Shown: piece by piece, positions 7,520 through 14,797 of the stretch
How positions within the stretch are numbered: position 1 is the stretch's first letter
How the letters are laid out: each line of letters opens with the position of its first letter
From: a virus
Virus record (IMG/VR): IMGVR_UViG_3300040801_003555
Location: 1 to 26,059 of that record
Strand: one strand, 5' to 3'
DNA length: 26,059 nucleotides
The notes under the pieces: generated by a model
What the model saw: only the letters and a program-made list of their open reading frames with translations
What the model was told of the DNA's origin: nothing
The model's database searches: none
Made by a program: the position numbers and the translations under genes

Positions 7520-7929
7520 TATGATGACTCCTGGTTGTGACCGGCATCACCGATCGGTAATTCCCAAGCAATTATCGGCGTAGCACCTAGCTTTCGTAAC
7601 CAACCTGGTCTGCCTTCGCCGTATATTCTGTTACACCCGCAATCCGCCGCGACTTGTTTGAGCTGAGGGAAAGACTCAAACCAATTACCTTCTCCGGAGA
7701 ACAGCAACACCGTCAATCTGCGCGTGTCTTGGGTCTGTTCTATTTGAGTGGCTCCTGATCCTATGATTATATCATCCTCTTCTACCTTCCACAATACTAT
7801 ATCGCCCCGCAATGCCGCCAGAGCCACTCCTTGTAGGCTCCAGTCCTTGACTCTGGCTATGGCTTTTGCCAAGTATGGCTCACAGTTTTTCCAATCTGCC
7901 GGAATTGCCGTTGACAATTTTACGGTCAC
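7519..7929 (-). CDS. GNAT-like phage protein, 136 aa
   Basis: The last third has the pattern seen in small phage GNAT-fold proteins: FPQLKQVAADCGCNRIYGEGRPGW, where a helix leads into C-x-x-[IV]-x-x-x-GR-x-GW and then L-R-K-L-G. Proteins of this shape sit beside ejection or internal virion genes in many podoviruses, and T7 gp13 is a comparable case. Whether it acetylates anything is unknown; many of these lack a convincing acetyl-CoA loop and I do not see the classic R/Q-x-x-G-x-G/A motif. It starts inside the end of the fibre gene (4-bp overlap) and ends with an ATGA overlap with the 414-aa gene. Confidence 0.6.
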   Translation of the reverse strand: MTVKLSTAIPADWKNCEPYLAKAIARVKDWSLQGVALAALRGDIVLWKVEEDDIIIGSGATQIEQTQDTRRLTVLLFSGEGNWFESFPQLKQVAADCGCNRIYGEGRPGWLRKLGATPIIAWELPIGDAGHNQESS

Positions 7930-9152
7930 AGCAACATTTCCGCATCAAACTTAACTTCGGTTGCTAAATAAATAGCAGACTGGTAGGCTGTCCCTCCGGT
8001 TCCTCCCGCCAAGTTTGGTCGCCACCTTTTAGAGTCAACAACATATGTGGTAGTTCCTCCTGAGACAGGAGAAACAATAGACTGCCCTACCGCAGTGACT
8101 GCCGGAAGAGATCTCATCGGAACCGGAAACACTAAATTGTTAAATGCGGCTGTGCCAGTCCCAGTCAGTGCTCCCATCTGCAAAAATACACCAGTCGATT
8201 CCGGGGCTTTGGTGGTCCAGAAATACCTCATCAACGCTAGCTGTTCTTCGTGTTGACTGCGTACCTCGTACGCGCTGGCTTCAGAGGCATACTCGAATTG
8301 AACCCCTGTACAATCAATGTCTATAACTTTGTTGCCCTGGCTAAATTCAACTAGAACGTTGGTTCCGTGGTCGGTTCCTAAAGTCTTACCGGACATCGAC
8401 GGAAGTGTGGCGGTGAACTCCACTCTCTTCCATGTGACATCGTTAGGAATTGCCGTCAAGGGGCTTGAAAGATAAACGTCGGCGGATCCGCCCGTGCCGA
8501 AATTTTGACCGATATGTAAACGTACTGAGTCAGCACTGGCAGATCTGGACCTGAACCACGCGGACACCGTTATGGTTCTGGAGTCCGAATTCCTGAGGTT
8601 TTCAATGACCTGGCCGAGACGCATGTGATTGCCGTCGCTTGGACCGGGGGTAACCACACGATAACGAAGATACCCTTTTGGATTCCATCCCAGTACCGGA
8701 GTGGCTTCCCCGGCACCGAACGATTCCAAAGTTATATTTACTACCTGCCCGGAACCCCCGCACATGTGTAGCCATCTGTTGGGGCCAGGAGTATTGAACA
8801 CACAAGTGGTCCAGGACGAACCTCTGTCGGCGCTCCAAAATTCTCCGTTAAGTATCCAGTTCCGCCAGCCTCTGTTGGCTAATAGTCCCTCGGCGGAATC
8901 AAGCCTGTCTTCGGCATCATCAAGCCTGTCCTCGGCATCGTCCAATCTGTCCTCGGCTGAATCTATATCTTCCCCCAAAGTTGTCAACTGGCTTTCCGTA
9001 GACAGCATCCTGTCATCCGATCCGACTATCCAGTCCCTGATTCGGTTGAACTCTGACCTTAGCCATGCCGATGCCGTACCGGAAAATTCAGACGGTACTC
9101 TTCCCGGCACATATGAAATAGGCTTATCGCTCACCGTCGTGTTCCCAATCAA
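7926..9152 (-). CDS. Tail fibre with heptad coiled coil and carbohydrate-binding-like domain, 408 aa
   Basis: Residues 1-45 probably attach to the tail. Residues 46-92 form a trimer-type coiled coil ending in four near-identical heptads based on D-[SD]-A-E-D-R-L. From residue 96 (GWRNWILNGEFWSADRG) begins a beta-rich domain resembling CBM_4_9-like jelly-roll modules found in phage fibres: NWILNG(E)F, an ITVSAWFR strand, LPSMSGKTLG, and a closing FEYASEASAYE. The C-terminal ~110 residues (HEEQLALMRYFW onward) resemble the common fibre tip segment with QLALCQRYF-like start. The protein would bind a cell-surface glycan. It overlaps the nozzle gene by 29 bp. The host-range role is inferred. Confidence 0.72.
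   Translation of the reverse strand: MIGNTTVSDKPISYVPGRVPSEFSGTASAWLRSEFNRIRDWIVGSDDRMLSTESQLTTLGEDIDSAEDRLDDAEDRLDDAEDRLDSAEGLLANRGWRNWILNGEFWSADRGSSWTTCVFNTPGPNRWLHMCGGSGQVVNITLESFGAGEATPVLGWNPKGYLRYRVVTPGPSDGNHMRLGQVIENLRNSDSRTITVSAWFRSRSASADSVRLHIGQNFGTGGSADVYLSSPLTAIPNDVTWKRVEFTATLPSMSGKTLGTDHGTNVLVEFSQGNKVIDIDCTGVQFEYASEASAYEVRSQHEEQLALMRYFWTTKAPESTGVFLQMGALTGTGTAAFNNLVFPVPMRSLPAVTAVGQSIVSPVSGGTTTYVVDSKRWRPNLAGGTGGTAYQSAIYLATEVKFDAEMLL
8880..8963 (-). repeat. Four tandem 21-bp heptad-coding repeats in the fibre gene
   Basis: Fibre residues 64-91 read as four consecutive seven-residue units (DSAEDRL, DDAEDRL, DDAEDRL, DSAEGLL). The DNA is also repetitive, with the plus-strand text cctcggcatcgtccaatctg recurring with few changes. 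Slippage here would lengthen or shorten the fibre shaft in 7-residue steps without breaking the frame. Confidence 0.85.
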
Positions 9153-10746
9153 CGGTAAGTGAATTAAATCTGAAATACCCGGCGAATCCTACGGTCTCCA
9201 GTCTATAGCCGATATACCTTCCGGTGGCTCTTACATCCACATGGTTATCCAATATGGATGAGTACGGGCCGTTTATGGTGAATGGTCCGCTCCATGTTGG
9301 AGCCGAGTTCAGCGTGTCCATGCCGCATATTGATAGATTCATGGGCATGTCGGACACCATGTCCAGCCAGATGTCCGTAACGGCAGCCACTCCATCCGAT
9401 CCCTCGATAGGTATCCCTACTCTTTCTATTTTGGTGTATATCGGGTTGTCGTTGGGGTCAGTGACTACGGTGTTGTTTATGGCAGTAACGAACCACGACC
9501 CCAGAGGAATTATGCCGCCAGGGTCTTGGCCTTCGTATGCTATCAAGTCGGACGAACTCGAATCGAATACTTGTTCGTCCCAAGTTCCCCCAGTCTGTTG
9601 GTCCCAAGGCAACCCAGGTATCCATCCGGACGTCGGTTCCGGAACCACCGCCGAACCCAGTTCGTCCCAAATAAACTTCTCGGACGATTTAATCTTGATG
9701 GAACCCAAACCATAGAACGACCCGAACGTTTTCTGTCCCCAAGTATTTTTGTTCAAATCCAGTATGTAGGCGCTTCTGAGGGCTCCGTTTGCTTCCGACG
9801 ACGGGATGCACAACCACAAAGTTGAACTGGCGGCGTGGACATATACTTGAGTTTTGGAAGCGAATTGACCGGACAGAATCTCGGCAACAATTCTCCTGAG
9901 TCTTCCGGAAGTCAACGACGTGGACTGTTGGCCGTCGTACATGACCAAATCGGTTTTGGTGGCTACGGCCATGCCGCCATGAAGTTCAAAGAACCCCTTG
10001 AAGAACGGCGTGCCTACCTCACCCTGCAGACGTCTCGTCTGCATGATGTAGGAACCGCCGACCCAATCCATAGAATGAATGGAATCTTCCTTCACCACCC
10101 AGAAACTTTCTTGGACGTTCGTGCCCCCGGTGATGTGTCCGGGGGTGTCGCCCAATATATCGTTACCGGCAGAATTGCTAGCTGACGGCACCCACTCGGT
10201 AGGAATGGCACCTGGCTCGGCAGCCGTGCTCCAGCGGACTTCGTGTGGATATTGAGCCAAGTCCCTGGTCATGTTCATTGCGATAAGGTAATATCGATAT
10301 GACCCCATCGCCTTGCATCGCCAGGTGGAGGGCCATCCGGTCAACGGCAACGCCTCGACCAAAACACCGTTCCAATAGAACGGGCCACTTACGGACGAGT
10401 TGATGACCAAGACTGTGTTGAGAACACAAAAAGTGACTAGAGCGCCAGAGGCCGCGAACCCTGTGGGGGTTATGTCGGTAATGGCACCCTCGTCGCTGAT
10501 GGCAATAAGATCTTCGGCGTCGCTGGTTATATACCACCCCTTTCCAGTGGCGTCGATGTATTCGAAGTGCCACAAAGGCTCCACCAATAAATCGATAATC
10601 TTAGCTTGGCCCGGAGCTTGGGTTACGGAATTGTCATAGCATATGGCGTTGACCATATCGCCAAATGAATTCGGCGGCACGGACGACGCTACCGGGTCCG
10701 CCATCAACCCGTACTGACCCATGTTGTCGATTCTTTGACGAGGCAT
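9124..10746 (-). CDS. Tail hub/nozzle protein, P22 gp10-like, 540 aa
   Basis: The start is placed at the ATG at 10746 (MPRQRIDNMGQYGLMAD), 2 bp after the adaptor gene and preceded by GAGAT; an in-frame upstream start at 10788 would lie inside the adaptor gene. The N-terminus resembles podovirus nozzle proteins that close the tail. The body is beta-rich with repeated Trp/Gly/Tyr strand units (RCKAMGSYRYYLIAMNM, ESFWVVKEDSIHSMDWVGG, STLWLCIPSS, YILDLNKNTWGQKTFGSFYG) that fit a beta-propeller. Such proteins form a hexameric tube below the adaptor and retain packaged DNA. The gene follows the adaptor and precedes the fibre, the usual order. The fold is inferred. Confidence 0.75.
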   Translation of the reverse strand: MPRQRIDNMGQYGLMADPVASSVPPNSFGDMVNAICYDNSVTQAPGQAKIIDLLVEPLWHFEYIDATGKGWYITSDAEDLIAISDEGAITDITPTGFAASGALVTFCVLNTVLVINSSVSGPFYWNGVLVEALPLTGWPSTWRCKAMGSYRYYLIAMNMTRDLAQYPHEVRWSTAAEPGAIPTEWVPSASNSAGNDILGDTPGHITGGTNVQESFWVVKEDSIHSMDWVGGSYIMQTRRLQGEVGTPFFKGFFELHGGMAVATKTDLVMYDGQQSTSLTSGRLRRIVAEILSGQFASKTQVYVHAASSTLWLCIPSSEANGALRSAYILDLNKNTWGQKTFGSFYGLGSIKIKSSEKFIWDELGSAVVPEPTSGWIPGLPWDQQTGGTWDEQVFDSSSSDLIAYEGQDPGGIIPLGSWFVTAINNTVVTDPNDNPIYTKIERVGIPIEGSDGVAAVTDIWLDMVSDMPMNLSICGMDTLNSAPTWSGPFTINGPYSSILDNHVDVRATGRYIGYRLETVGFAGYFRFNSLTVDWEHDGER

Positions 10747-10748
10747 GA

Positions 10749-11321
10749 TTATCTCGTGGATGCGGACACTGAGTAATTCATGTCCCACCCCTGGTTTATC
10801 AAGTCATCGACTCGACGCTGGTATTCCATCGACCACAACGCAACTTGATCGGCTTTTCTCAGGTATACCGAGGCTTCCTTCAACATGCCGTATATATACA
10901 CGTCGGGGTGGTTCATGACCACCCAATTGTCGGTAACCTGATCGCTGGGAACCAACAGTTTACCTTGATATTCGACGACGAAATTGGATATCTCGACAGG
11001 AGTAGGAAACAGTTCGGCCTGAAGACCGTGCAGAATATACCCGGATGCTCCGGAATCGGCCCTTGCCGGAGATAATTGGGTCAACGCTTGAGTTCCAAAC
11101 CTGATGACGGTCAAAGCCCGTAAATCTTCCGGCATCTGCAGGAACGTGTCGGAACCGGGGTCAAACGTTACGGACGCCATCTGGTTGTTGAGAGGATGGT
11201 CCGTAAGCTGCCGATTCAGGTCGGACGTAACCATGGCCGCCCAACTGTCCAGCGAAGCGTCCGGCGTGTTGGGACGGTTCAGATAATCACGAACAGAATC
11301 TTTAATCTCGTTCCATTGCAT
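10749..11321 (-). CDS. Head-tail adaptor protein, SU10/P22 gp4-like, 190 aa
   Basis: The N-terminus MQWNEIKDSVRDYLNR and the segment SWAAMVTSDLNRQL are typical of phage adaptors, which start with a helix bundle that docks onto the portal. A beta-rich middle (LQMPEDLRALTVIRFG, ISNFVVEYQGKL) follows, then the characteristic helix NHPDVYIYGMLKEASVYLRKADQ with A-L-W-S-M-E-Y-Q-R-R-V-D-D-L. Twelve copies are expected between portal and nozzle. It starts 20 bp inside the Cys/His protein gene and is followed 2 bp later by the nozzle gene. Confidence 0.78.
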   Translation of the reverse strand: MQWNEIKDSVRDYLNRPNTPDASLDSWAAMVTSDLNRQLTDHPLNNQMASVTFDPGSDTFLQMPEDLRALTVIRFGTQALTQLSPARADSGASGYILHGLQAELFPTPVEISNFVVEYQGKLLVPSDQVTDNWVVMNHPDVYIYGMLKEASVYLRKADQVALWSMEYQRRVDDLINQGWDMNYSVSASTR

Positions 11322-11598
11322 CGCCGTTGCCTATTTTGCGAACGGAATTCTTCTCTGCGGCCATGGACAACATGCCGACGAAAGCGTCATTGCCCTTGAC
11401 CACCTCGTTGCGAAATGACTCTACTGCCGCAGACGTTTGGTGCTGCTGCTTGCTGTTTTCGATCAACAACACCGGAATCCACGCAATGGCGCAATCCCAA
11501 GTATCGATGATGGCCCCGGTTTGCGGGTGTTGACCGGACACGTGAACATGCCATAAACAACTGTCGCAGGTGTGTCCCAATGGACAAGTCTTGCTCAT
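11302..11598 (-). CDS. Small Cys/His-rich conserved phage protein, 98 aa
   Basis: The start is the ATG at 11598, overlapping the collar-fibre stop as ATGA; longer in-frame starts lie inside that gene. The N-terminus, C-P-L-G-H-T-C-D-S-C with a following H-V-H and a Cys at about 50, looks like a zinc-binding knuckle. A conserved-looking LLIENSKQQHQTSAAVESFRN helix follows. Similar short proteins with the same C-x4-C-x2-C start occur beside adaptor or fibre genes in other podoviruses, to my knowledge without a known function. It overlaps the adaptor start by 20 bp. Confidence 0.68.
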   Translation of the reverse strand: MSKTCPLGHTCDSCLWHVHVSGQHPQTGAIIDTWDCAIAWIPVLLIENSKQQHQTSAAVESFRNEVVKGNDAFVGMLSMAAEKNSVRKIGNGDAMERD

Positions 11599-12380
11599 GA
11601 TGTTCTCGAGCACAAAATTACATCTAAATATCTCGGAGTCCAGTTCGATGCAGACGCATTGGCCGCAGTGGTTCCAGAAAACGCATGAGTGTGTTGAGCG
11701 CTGTGTCCACCGGTGGTGCCGCTCACTGTGTGGGTGTGACCGGCGCTTATTCCCCCGGTAGAGCCGCTTATGCTGTGAGTGTGAGCGCCGTCCGAACCGG
11801 AATTGGCAGTAACGGTGCCTTCCCAAAATGCTCCCGCCCCGCCGGAAGCTCGAGCTTGGGTGGAATTTCTGTACGAATAAGTGTGAGTATGGGCACCGTT
11901 GGATACTGCCGCCAATGAGCCTGACCCGTGGGTGTGGTCACTGCTCTGAGCGCCGGTGGTGGCACTAAACGTGTGCGTATGGTCGTTGCTGGTTCCTACG
12001 GTGTCGCCGGAATATGTGTGGGCGTGGGTCGCTACTTTGTTGTTGAGTATCGGGTCGTCGGAGCCCCCGGACGCAGCCCCTGACATCGCGTTCGAAACCA
12101 CTCTCAACATAAAGGTGCTAGCTGCGGTGGCCCTGGTCCATCCTACTGGGGCAGTGGCATTATAAAATACCGTAAGCGACCCTACCGGCACGGACCCGCG
12201 ATTCAGAGATGCCAAGTCTCTGGTTACCGGTCCGTTCATGCCGGGAAAGGTCTTTTTCAGGACATTCTTGATGCCGCGCAGATGGTCGTCGCCAGCGTCG
12301 GGGGTATCGATGGCACCGTCCGGCCAGGTCTCGTTCAACGAGTTTATATATCTGTTGCCTGTTAGATTTTCCAGCGGCAT
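11595..12380 (-). CDS. Short tail fibre / collar protein with HxH metal-binding repeats, 261 aa
   Basis: Residues 1-60 form an attachment helix region (DGAIDTPDAGDDHLRGIKNVL is typical of phage fibre starts). Residues 64-95 match the phage tail-collar domain: VPVGSLTVFYNATAPVGWTR...FMLR. From 119 onward the protein carries seven H-x-H motifs (119, 134, 149, 164, 200, 215 and 230), mostly exactly 15 residues apart and separated by Ser/Gly/Thr-rich strands. In T4 long and short tail fibres such H-x-H sites bind metal ions along the trimer axis and stiffen the shaft. The tip (SNWTPRYLDVILCSRT) is short. GGGTG lies 8 nt before the ATG, and a TATAAT hexamer lies about 18 nt upstream. Confidence 0.8.
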   Translation of the reverse strand: MPLENLTGNRYINSLNETWPDGAIDTPDAGDDHLRGIKNVLKKTFPGMNGPVTRDLASLNRGSVPVGSLTVFYNATAPVGWTRATAASTFMLRVVSNAMSGAASGGSDDPILNNKVATHAHTYSGDTVGTSNDHTHTFSATTGAQSSDHTHGSGSLAAVSNGAHTHTYSYRNSTQARASGGAGAFWEGTVTANSGSDGAHTHSISGSTGGISAGHTHTVSGTTGGHSAQHTHAFSGTTAANASASNWTPRYLDVILCSRTS

Positions 12381-12397
12381 GGTAGATTCACCCGGTT

Positions 12398-12426
12398 ATT
12401 ATAGGTACCAAGTCGTAATTAAGTAG
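12398..12426 (-). promoter_or_regulatory. Possible weak internal promoter before the collar-fibre gene
   Basis: On the minus strand a perfect TATAAT (12398-12403) stands about 18 nt before the collar-fibre ATG, and 17 nt further upstream lies CTACTT (12421-12426), a poor -35 match. It overlaps the end of the 49-aa gene. The -10 match alone makes this a tentative call. Confidence 0.3.
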
Positions 12427-12548
12427 CCAACGAATGCCCCGGCAACAAACGCGAACGCCATTGCCCAATTTTCCCACCACGGAGGGCTGATTGCAGCAAT
12501 AATTTCATCGCGCAGTCTATCTAGCTCTTCGTGTAGGTCGCTGTCCAT
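12399..12548 (-). CDS. Single-span small membrane protein, 49 aa
   Basis: The ATG at 12548 overlaps the stop of the 100-aa gene as TAATG, and the frame runs to TAA at 12399-12401. The sequence begins MDSDLHEELDRLRDEIIAAI, an amphipathic charged helix, then PPWWENW and a single hydrophobic span (AMAFAFVAGAFVGYLITTW). With about 20 charged/helical residues inside and one membrane helix, it could be a pinholin-like, antiholin-like or accessory lysis protein. Its coupling to the lysis cassette supports that place, but no family is recognised. Confidence 0.6.
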   Translation of the reverse strand: MDSDLHEELDRLRDEIIAAISPPWWENWAMAFAFVAGAFVGYLITTWYL

Positions 12549-12850
12549 TACTGCCGACCCCGCTCTCGTATTGCTGAGATGTCTTCCCTGGTCTTCTCTA
12601 AAGTGCTTTGAAGTTTATCAATGAGAAACTTGCAGTCGACGCGGGCAAGTGAATTGATGGAGTTCTCGGTTGCAATACTTGCCGTGAGTGTCTCCAGTGC
12701 CCCGACTCGACGCTGGAGATCATCAACGGTTTGCCCAGTAAGGGCAATGTCGCGCCAAGAAACAAGGCCAACACCAAATGCAGAGCCGGAAAGACCGACC
12801 ACGAAAGCCAAAAGCACCTTCGGTATTTCTTTGAGTACGGTGTCATTCAC
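12548..12850 (-). CDS. Membrane-anchored coiled-coil protein, candidate inner-membrane spanin, 100 aa
   Basis: This protein has a short N-terminal tail, a hydrophobic segment (KVLLAFVVGLSGSAFGVGLV, about 11-30), then a long predicted helix with heptad character (TVDDLQRRVGALETLTASI, then FLIDKLQSTLEKTREDISAIRERG). One N-terminal membrane anchor plus a periplasmic coiled coil is the design of Rz-type i-spanins. It starts with an ATGA overlap with the preceding 82-aa gene and ends in the TAATG that opens the 49-aa gene. It is shorter than typical Rz (about 150), so the spanin role is a suggestion only. Confidence 0.6.
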   Translation of the reverse strand: MNDTVLKEIPKVLLAFVVGLSGSAFGVGLVSWRDIALTGQTVDDLQRRVGALETLTASIATENSINSLARVDCKFLIDKLQSTLEKTREDISAIRERGRQ

Positions 12851-13095
12851 GTTCCAACCCTGGCCTCGTACTTGAGCCGCGTGAAGAAGATAATGCCGTC
12901 AATTAAAATGCCAGCCGGTGCCTTGCGCAAGCGCTCGACCTCATCCCAAAACTGCTCTATCACCAATTCCTTTTTCTGCGTGCCGGGCATGTCCGAGAAG
13001 ATTAATTTGCGCACCAATTCCGACACTCGATCGAATTGAGCAGTCCCGAGCCACCAACGAAAAGCAGCAAAAGCGGTGTTAAACAGTGCATTCAT
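12847..13095 (-). CDS. Unknown lysis-cassette protein, 82 aa
   Basis: The start is taken at the ATG at 13095 because GAGGTG lies 9 nt upstream; a GTG at 13107 is a less likely alternative. No family is recognised. The N-terminus is mildly hydrophobic (MNALFNTAFAAFRWWLG), followed by a charged helical section (DRVSELVRKLIF, KKELVIEQFWDEVERLRK) and a short hydrophobic stretch (GILIDGIIFF). The size and place between the holin-like and spanin-like genes fit a phage lysis accessory protein. The stop overlaps the next ATG (ATGA). Confidence 0.6.
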   Translation of the reverse strand: MNALFNTAFAAFRWWLGTAQFDRVSELVRKLIFSDMPGTQKKELVIEQFWDEVERLRKAPAGILIDGIIFFTRLKYEARVGT

Positions 13096-13394
13096 CAGTA
13101 CGGGCACCTCACTCCGATCAAAAAGTCACTCAGGGTCCAGCGGTCCGCGCTGTCGGCCCCAGTACCCACCGTCGCGTTTCCGGTCGGACGACACAGTTGG
13201 AACCTGATCGTGTCGCGCTCGCTTGCGCACGACAGCAGGAACGCGAATATCACGACTGCCGACGCGAGCAACCAGAGTCGGATCGAGTGGACCCTTTGCC
13301 TTGACTGCGCCGACGACCGACTGGCCGAAGCCGAATGCAGCGAGGAGCAATCCAACGACTTCCGCCAACCGCTTTCCGACCTCGATAGCGGCAT
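13095..13394 (-). CDS. Possible embedded lipoprotein (Rz1-like o-spanin), out of frame in the upstream gene
   Basis: A second minus-strand frame runs through the end of the PG-binding/holin-like gene and stops 31 nt beyond it. From the ATG at 13394 it encodes 99 residues: an Arg/Ser-rich N-region, a hydrophobic span (LWLLASAVVIFAFLLSC) ending in a lipobox-like L-L-S-C, and then a short polar tail with no further membrane segment. Its TGA overlaps the ATG of the next gene (TGATG), as expected of a translated coupled gene. Nested lipoproteins of this kind are the classic layout of o-spanins. Against it, the start is uncertain and GC-rich genes often hold open antisense or shifted frames. Confidence 0.35.
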   Translation of the reverse strand: MPLSRSESGWRKSLDCSSLHSASASRSSAQSRQRVHSIRLWLLASAVVIFAFLLSCASERDTIRFQLCRPTGNATVGTGADSADRWTLSDFLIGVRCPY

Positions 13395-13725
13395 CGATCT
13401 GGGGGCCAGATTCATAAATGATCTCCACGGCGCGACCGGCGTCGATGTTCTCGGCACCAGACCAAAACAGGGCCACGACGCCGACGACGGTTCCGGCCCC
13501 GAGCTTCGCCCAACCGCGCCCGCGCCGAGACTCCCACCACGGTTTTGTCGGCGCGGGCGATTTGAGTAAATCCTGTTCGCGCGCCCTGAGCGCTCGCAAC
13601 GTAGCCGGGCCGAGGTATCCATCCGCGCTACTTAAACCTCGGCCGTTGAGCTCCGGCAAATAACCCTGCTCGATCAGCTCCAGTTGAAGCGCTCGGGTCT
13701 CGTAGGAGAAAACGTCAGCGTTCAT
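13126..13725 (-). CDS. Peptidoglycan-binding protein with two membrane segments, holin-like, 199 aa
   Basis: The start is the ATG at 13725 (MNADVFSYETRALQLELI), inside the last 11 bases of the endolysin gene. Residues 5-50 look like a PG_binding_1-type fold: a first helix, GYLPELNGRGLSSADGYLGP and ATLRALRARE. Two hydrophobic segments follow (about 75-89 KLGAGTVVGVVALFW and 119-140 RLAEVVGLLLAAFGFG), then a basic C-terminus. A murein-binding head fused to membrane helices beside an endolysin suggests a holin or a membrane-tethered lysis protein. The C-terminal coding part is overlapped by the candidate lipoprotein frame. Exact family unknown. Confidence 0.65.
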   Translation of the reverse strand: MNADVFSYETRALQLELIEQGYLPELNGRGLSSADGYLGPATLRALRAREQDLLKSPAPTKPWWESRRGRGWAKLGAGTVVGVVALFWSGAENIDAGRAVEIIYESGPQIDAAIEVGKRLAEVVGLLLAAFGFGQSVVGAVKAKGPLDPTLVARVGSRDIRVPAVVRKRARHDQVPTVSSDRKRDGGYWGRQRGPLDPE

Positions 13726-14326
13726 TGAAGGGACCCTTGCGCGTGATCGGAAATCGAGCAGAAGCGTCGGCGTTGCCCTCCTCCGGCTTTGGTCTGGGCT
13801 CTTCCTCTCGCTCAACGCTCTGATTTTCCACCATTGCTAAAGCATCACGTTCGACATCGAGAACCCGGCGCGACCATCCACGCCCGAACGTGCGCCACGT
13901 GCTCAGCGTCTTCAGCCACGCCAGTCGGCGCGAGCACAGCCTACGAATTGTCTCTTCGATGTCTTGCCGGTCCGCCTCGGCAATCACATTGGAATTCACG
14001 ATGGAACGATCAGGAATACCCAAAGCCGAACAAAGAAATCGCACTGCGCGAGCGGGTCCTGAATTCACCGCAAAGTCGAACACCGCGTAATCCAGCCCGG
14101 ACGGCAGGTCATCGCCACGTACGACGTCCCAGTATCCCTCCAAATAAATCTTCCGCACTTTGGCCATCGGGATGGATCGCATCGAGCCCATATAGCCGTG
14201 AGATCTGGCCGTGCGGCGCGTTATGCCGTAGTTCGTCTCACCACCAGGGTCTCTCGGGTGATTTACGTACCCGCCCTCGTGAGCGAGGACGTGGTGTAAT
14301 GCAATCTCGAAATTTTCGGATGTCAT
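13715..14326 (-). CDS. Endolysin, GH108-type muramidase with C-terminal peptidoglycan-binding domain, 203 aa
   Basis: The start is the ATG at 14326, coupled by ATGA to the 154-aa gene. Residues 8-40 carry the GH108 signature: a helix leading into HEGGYVNHP with catalytic Glu17, and DPGGETNYGITRRT at 26-39. AKVRKIYLEGYWD and YAVFDFAVNSGPARA follow as in the family. Residues 115-175 fit the PG_binding_3 domain, including RRLAWLKTLSTWRTFGRGW and RVLDVERDAL. The last ~30 residues are a charged Glu/Pro tail. It cleaves peptidoglycan glycan strands once the membrane is opened. No signal peptide is seen, so it needs a holin. Confidence 0.88.
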   Translation of the reverse strand: MTSENFEIALHHVLAHEGGYVNHPRDPGGETNYGITRRTARSHGYMGSMRSIPMAKVRKIYLEGYWDVVRGDDLPSGLDYAVFDFAVNSGPARAVRFLCSALGIPDRSIVNSNVIAEADRQDIEETIRRLCSRRLAWLKTLSTWRTFGRGWSRRVLDVERDALAMVENQSVEREEEPRPKPEEGNADASARFPITRKGPFNER

Positions 14327-14787
14327 CCTTCTGGATCCGGAAACAACGCATTTATCTCTTCTTGTGTCATTAGAGAGGCCGCAGCAGATGCCGGCAGCAT
14401 ATCCCCGAGACGCACTGAAATAACCGGCTCTTGTCCGTTCAGAGATGGATCGCCGCGATCCGGTAACGCCTGGAGTGCACCGACGATTTGAGACCATCCC
14501 GCAATCTCAGCAGGCTCGGGTTGACTAGCGAAATTTTTCAGCAACACCCCAACCGTGCCGCTGGTTAATGGATCTGAATAAACGATACCATCTTTATGAA
14601 CGACAACATCGTAATCCAAATCGAGCCGGATTGCTCCGCGCCCATCGGGCAATTCGATGGATTCAAACATCCTAGCCCCGACATCTTGTTTAGCGATGCT
14701 GTAGGGGCGGCCGAGCCGGTATAGCTGTTGGGAGCAAGCGTCAGCCTCTTCGATTGACGAAAATCCTGGGTAATATTTAATATTCAT
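14323..14787 (-). CDS. Unknown protein next to the variable-type display protein, 154 aa
   Basis: No family is recognised. The start at 14787 has GGGTGG just upstream and lies 10 bp after the 602-aa gene. The protein is acidic and looks globular: YYPGFSSIEEADACSQQLYRLG at the start, a strand-turn segment (AIRLDLDYDVVVHKDGIVYSD), and a helical end (SLMTQEEINALFP). A small gene directly after a display protein could be a fibre-assembly helper, and the following gene is the endolysin, so either link is possible. Confidence 0.6.
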   Translation of the reverse strand: MNIKYYPGFSSIEEADACSQQLYRLGRPYSIAKQDVGARMFESIELPDGRGAIRLDLDYDVVVHKDGIVYSDPLTSGTVGVLLKNFASQPEPAEIAGWSQIVGALQALPDRGDPSLNGQEPVISVRLGDMLPASAAASLMTQEEINALFPDPEG

Positions 14788-14797
14788 GTTCCACCCA

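Noticed and set aside
11640-12060. Short regularly spaced repeats resembling a CRISPR array
   Set aside because: The periodicity is that of codons for the HxH repeats in the short tail fibre; units diverge and the frame stays open.
13036-13663. Plus-strand open frames over the lysis genes
   Set aside because: They are antisense shadows in GC-rich DNA with Arg/Ser/Pro-rich products and no start signals.
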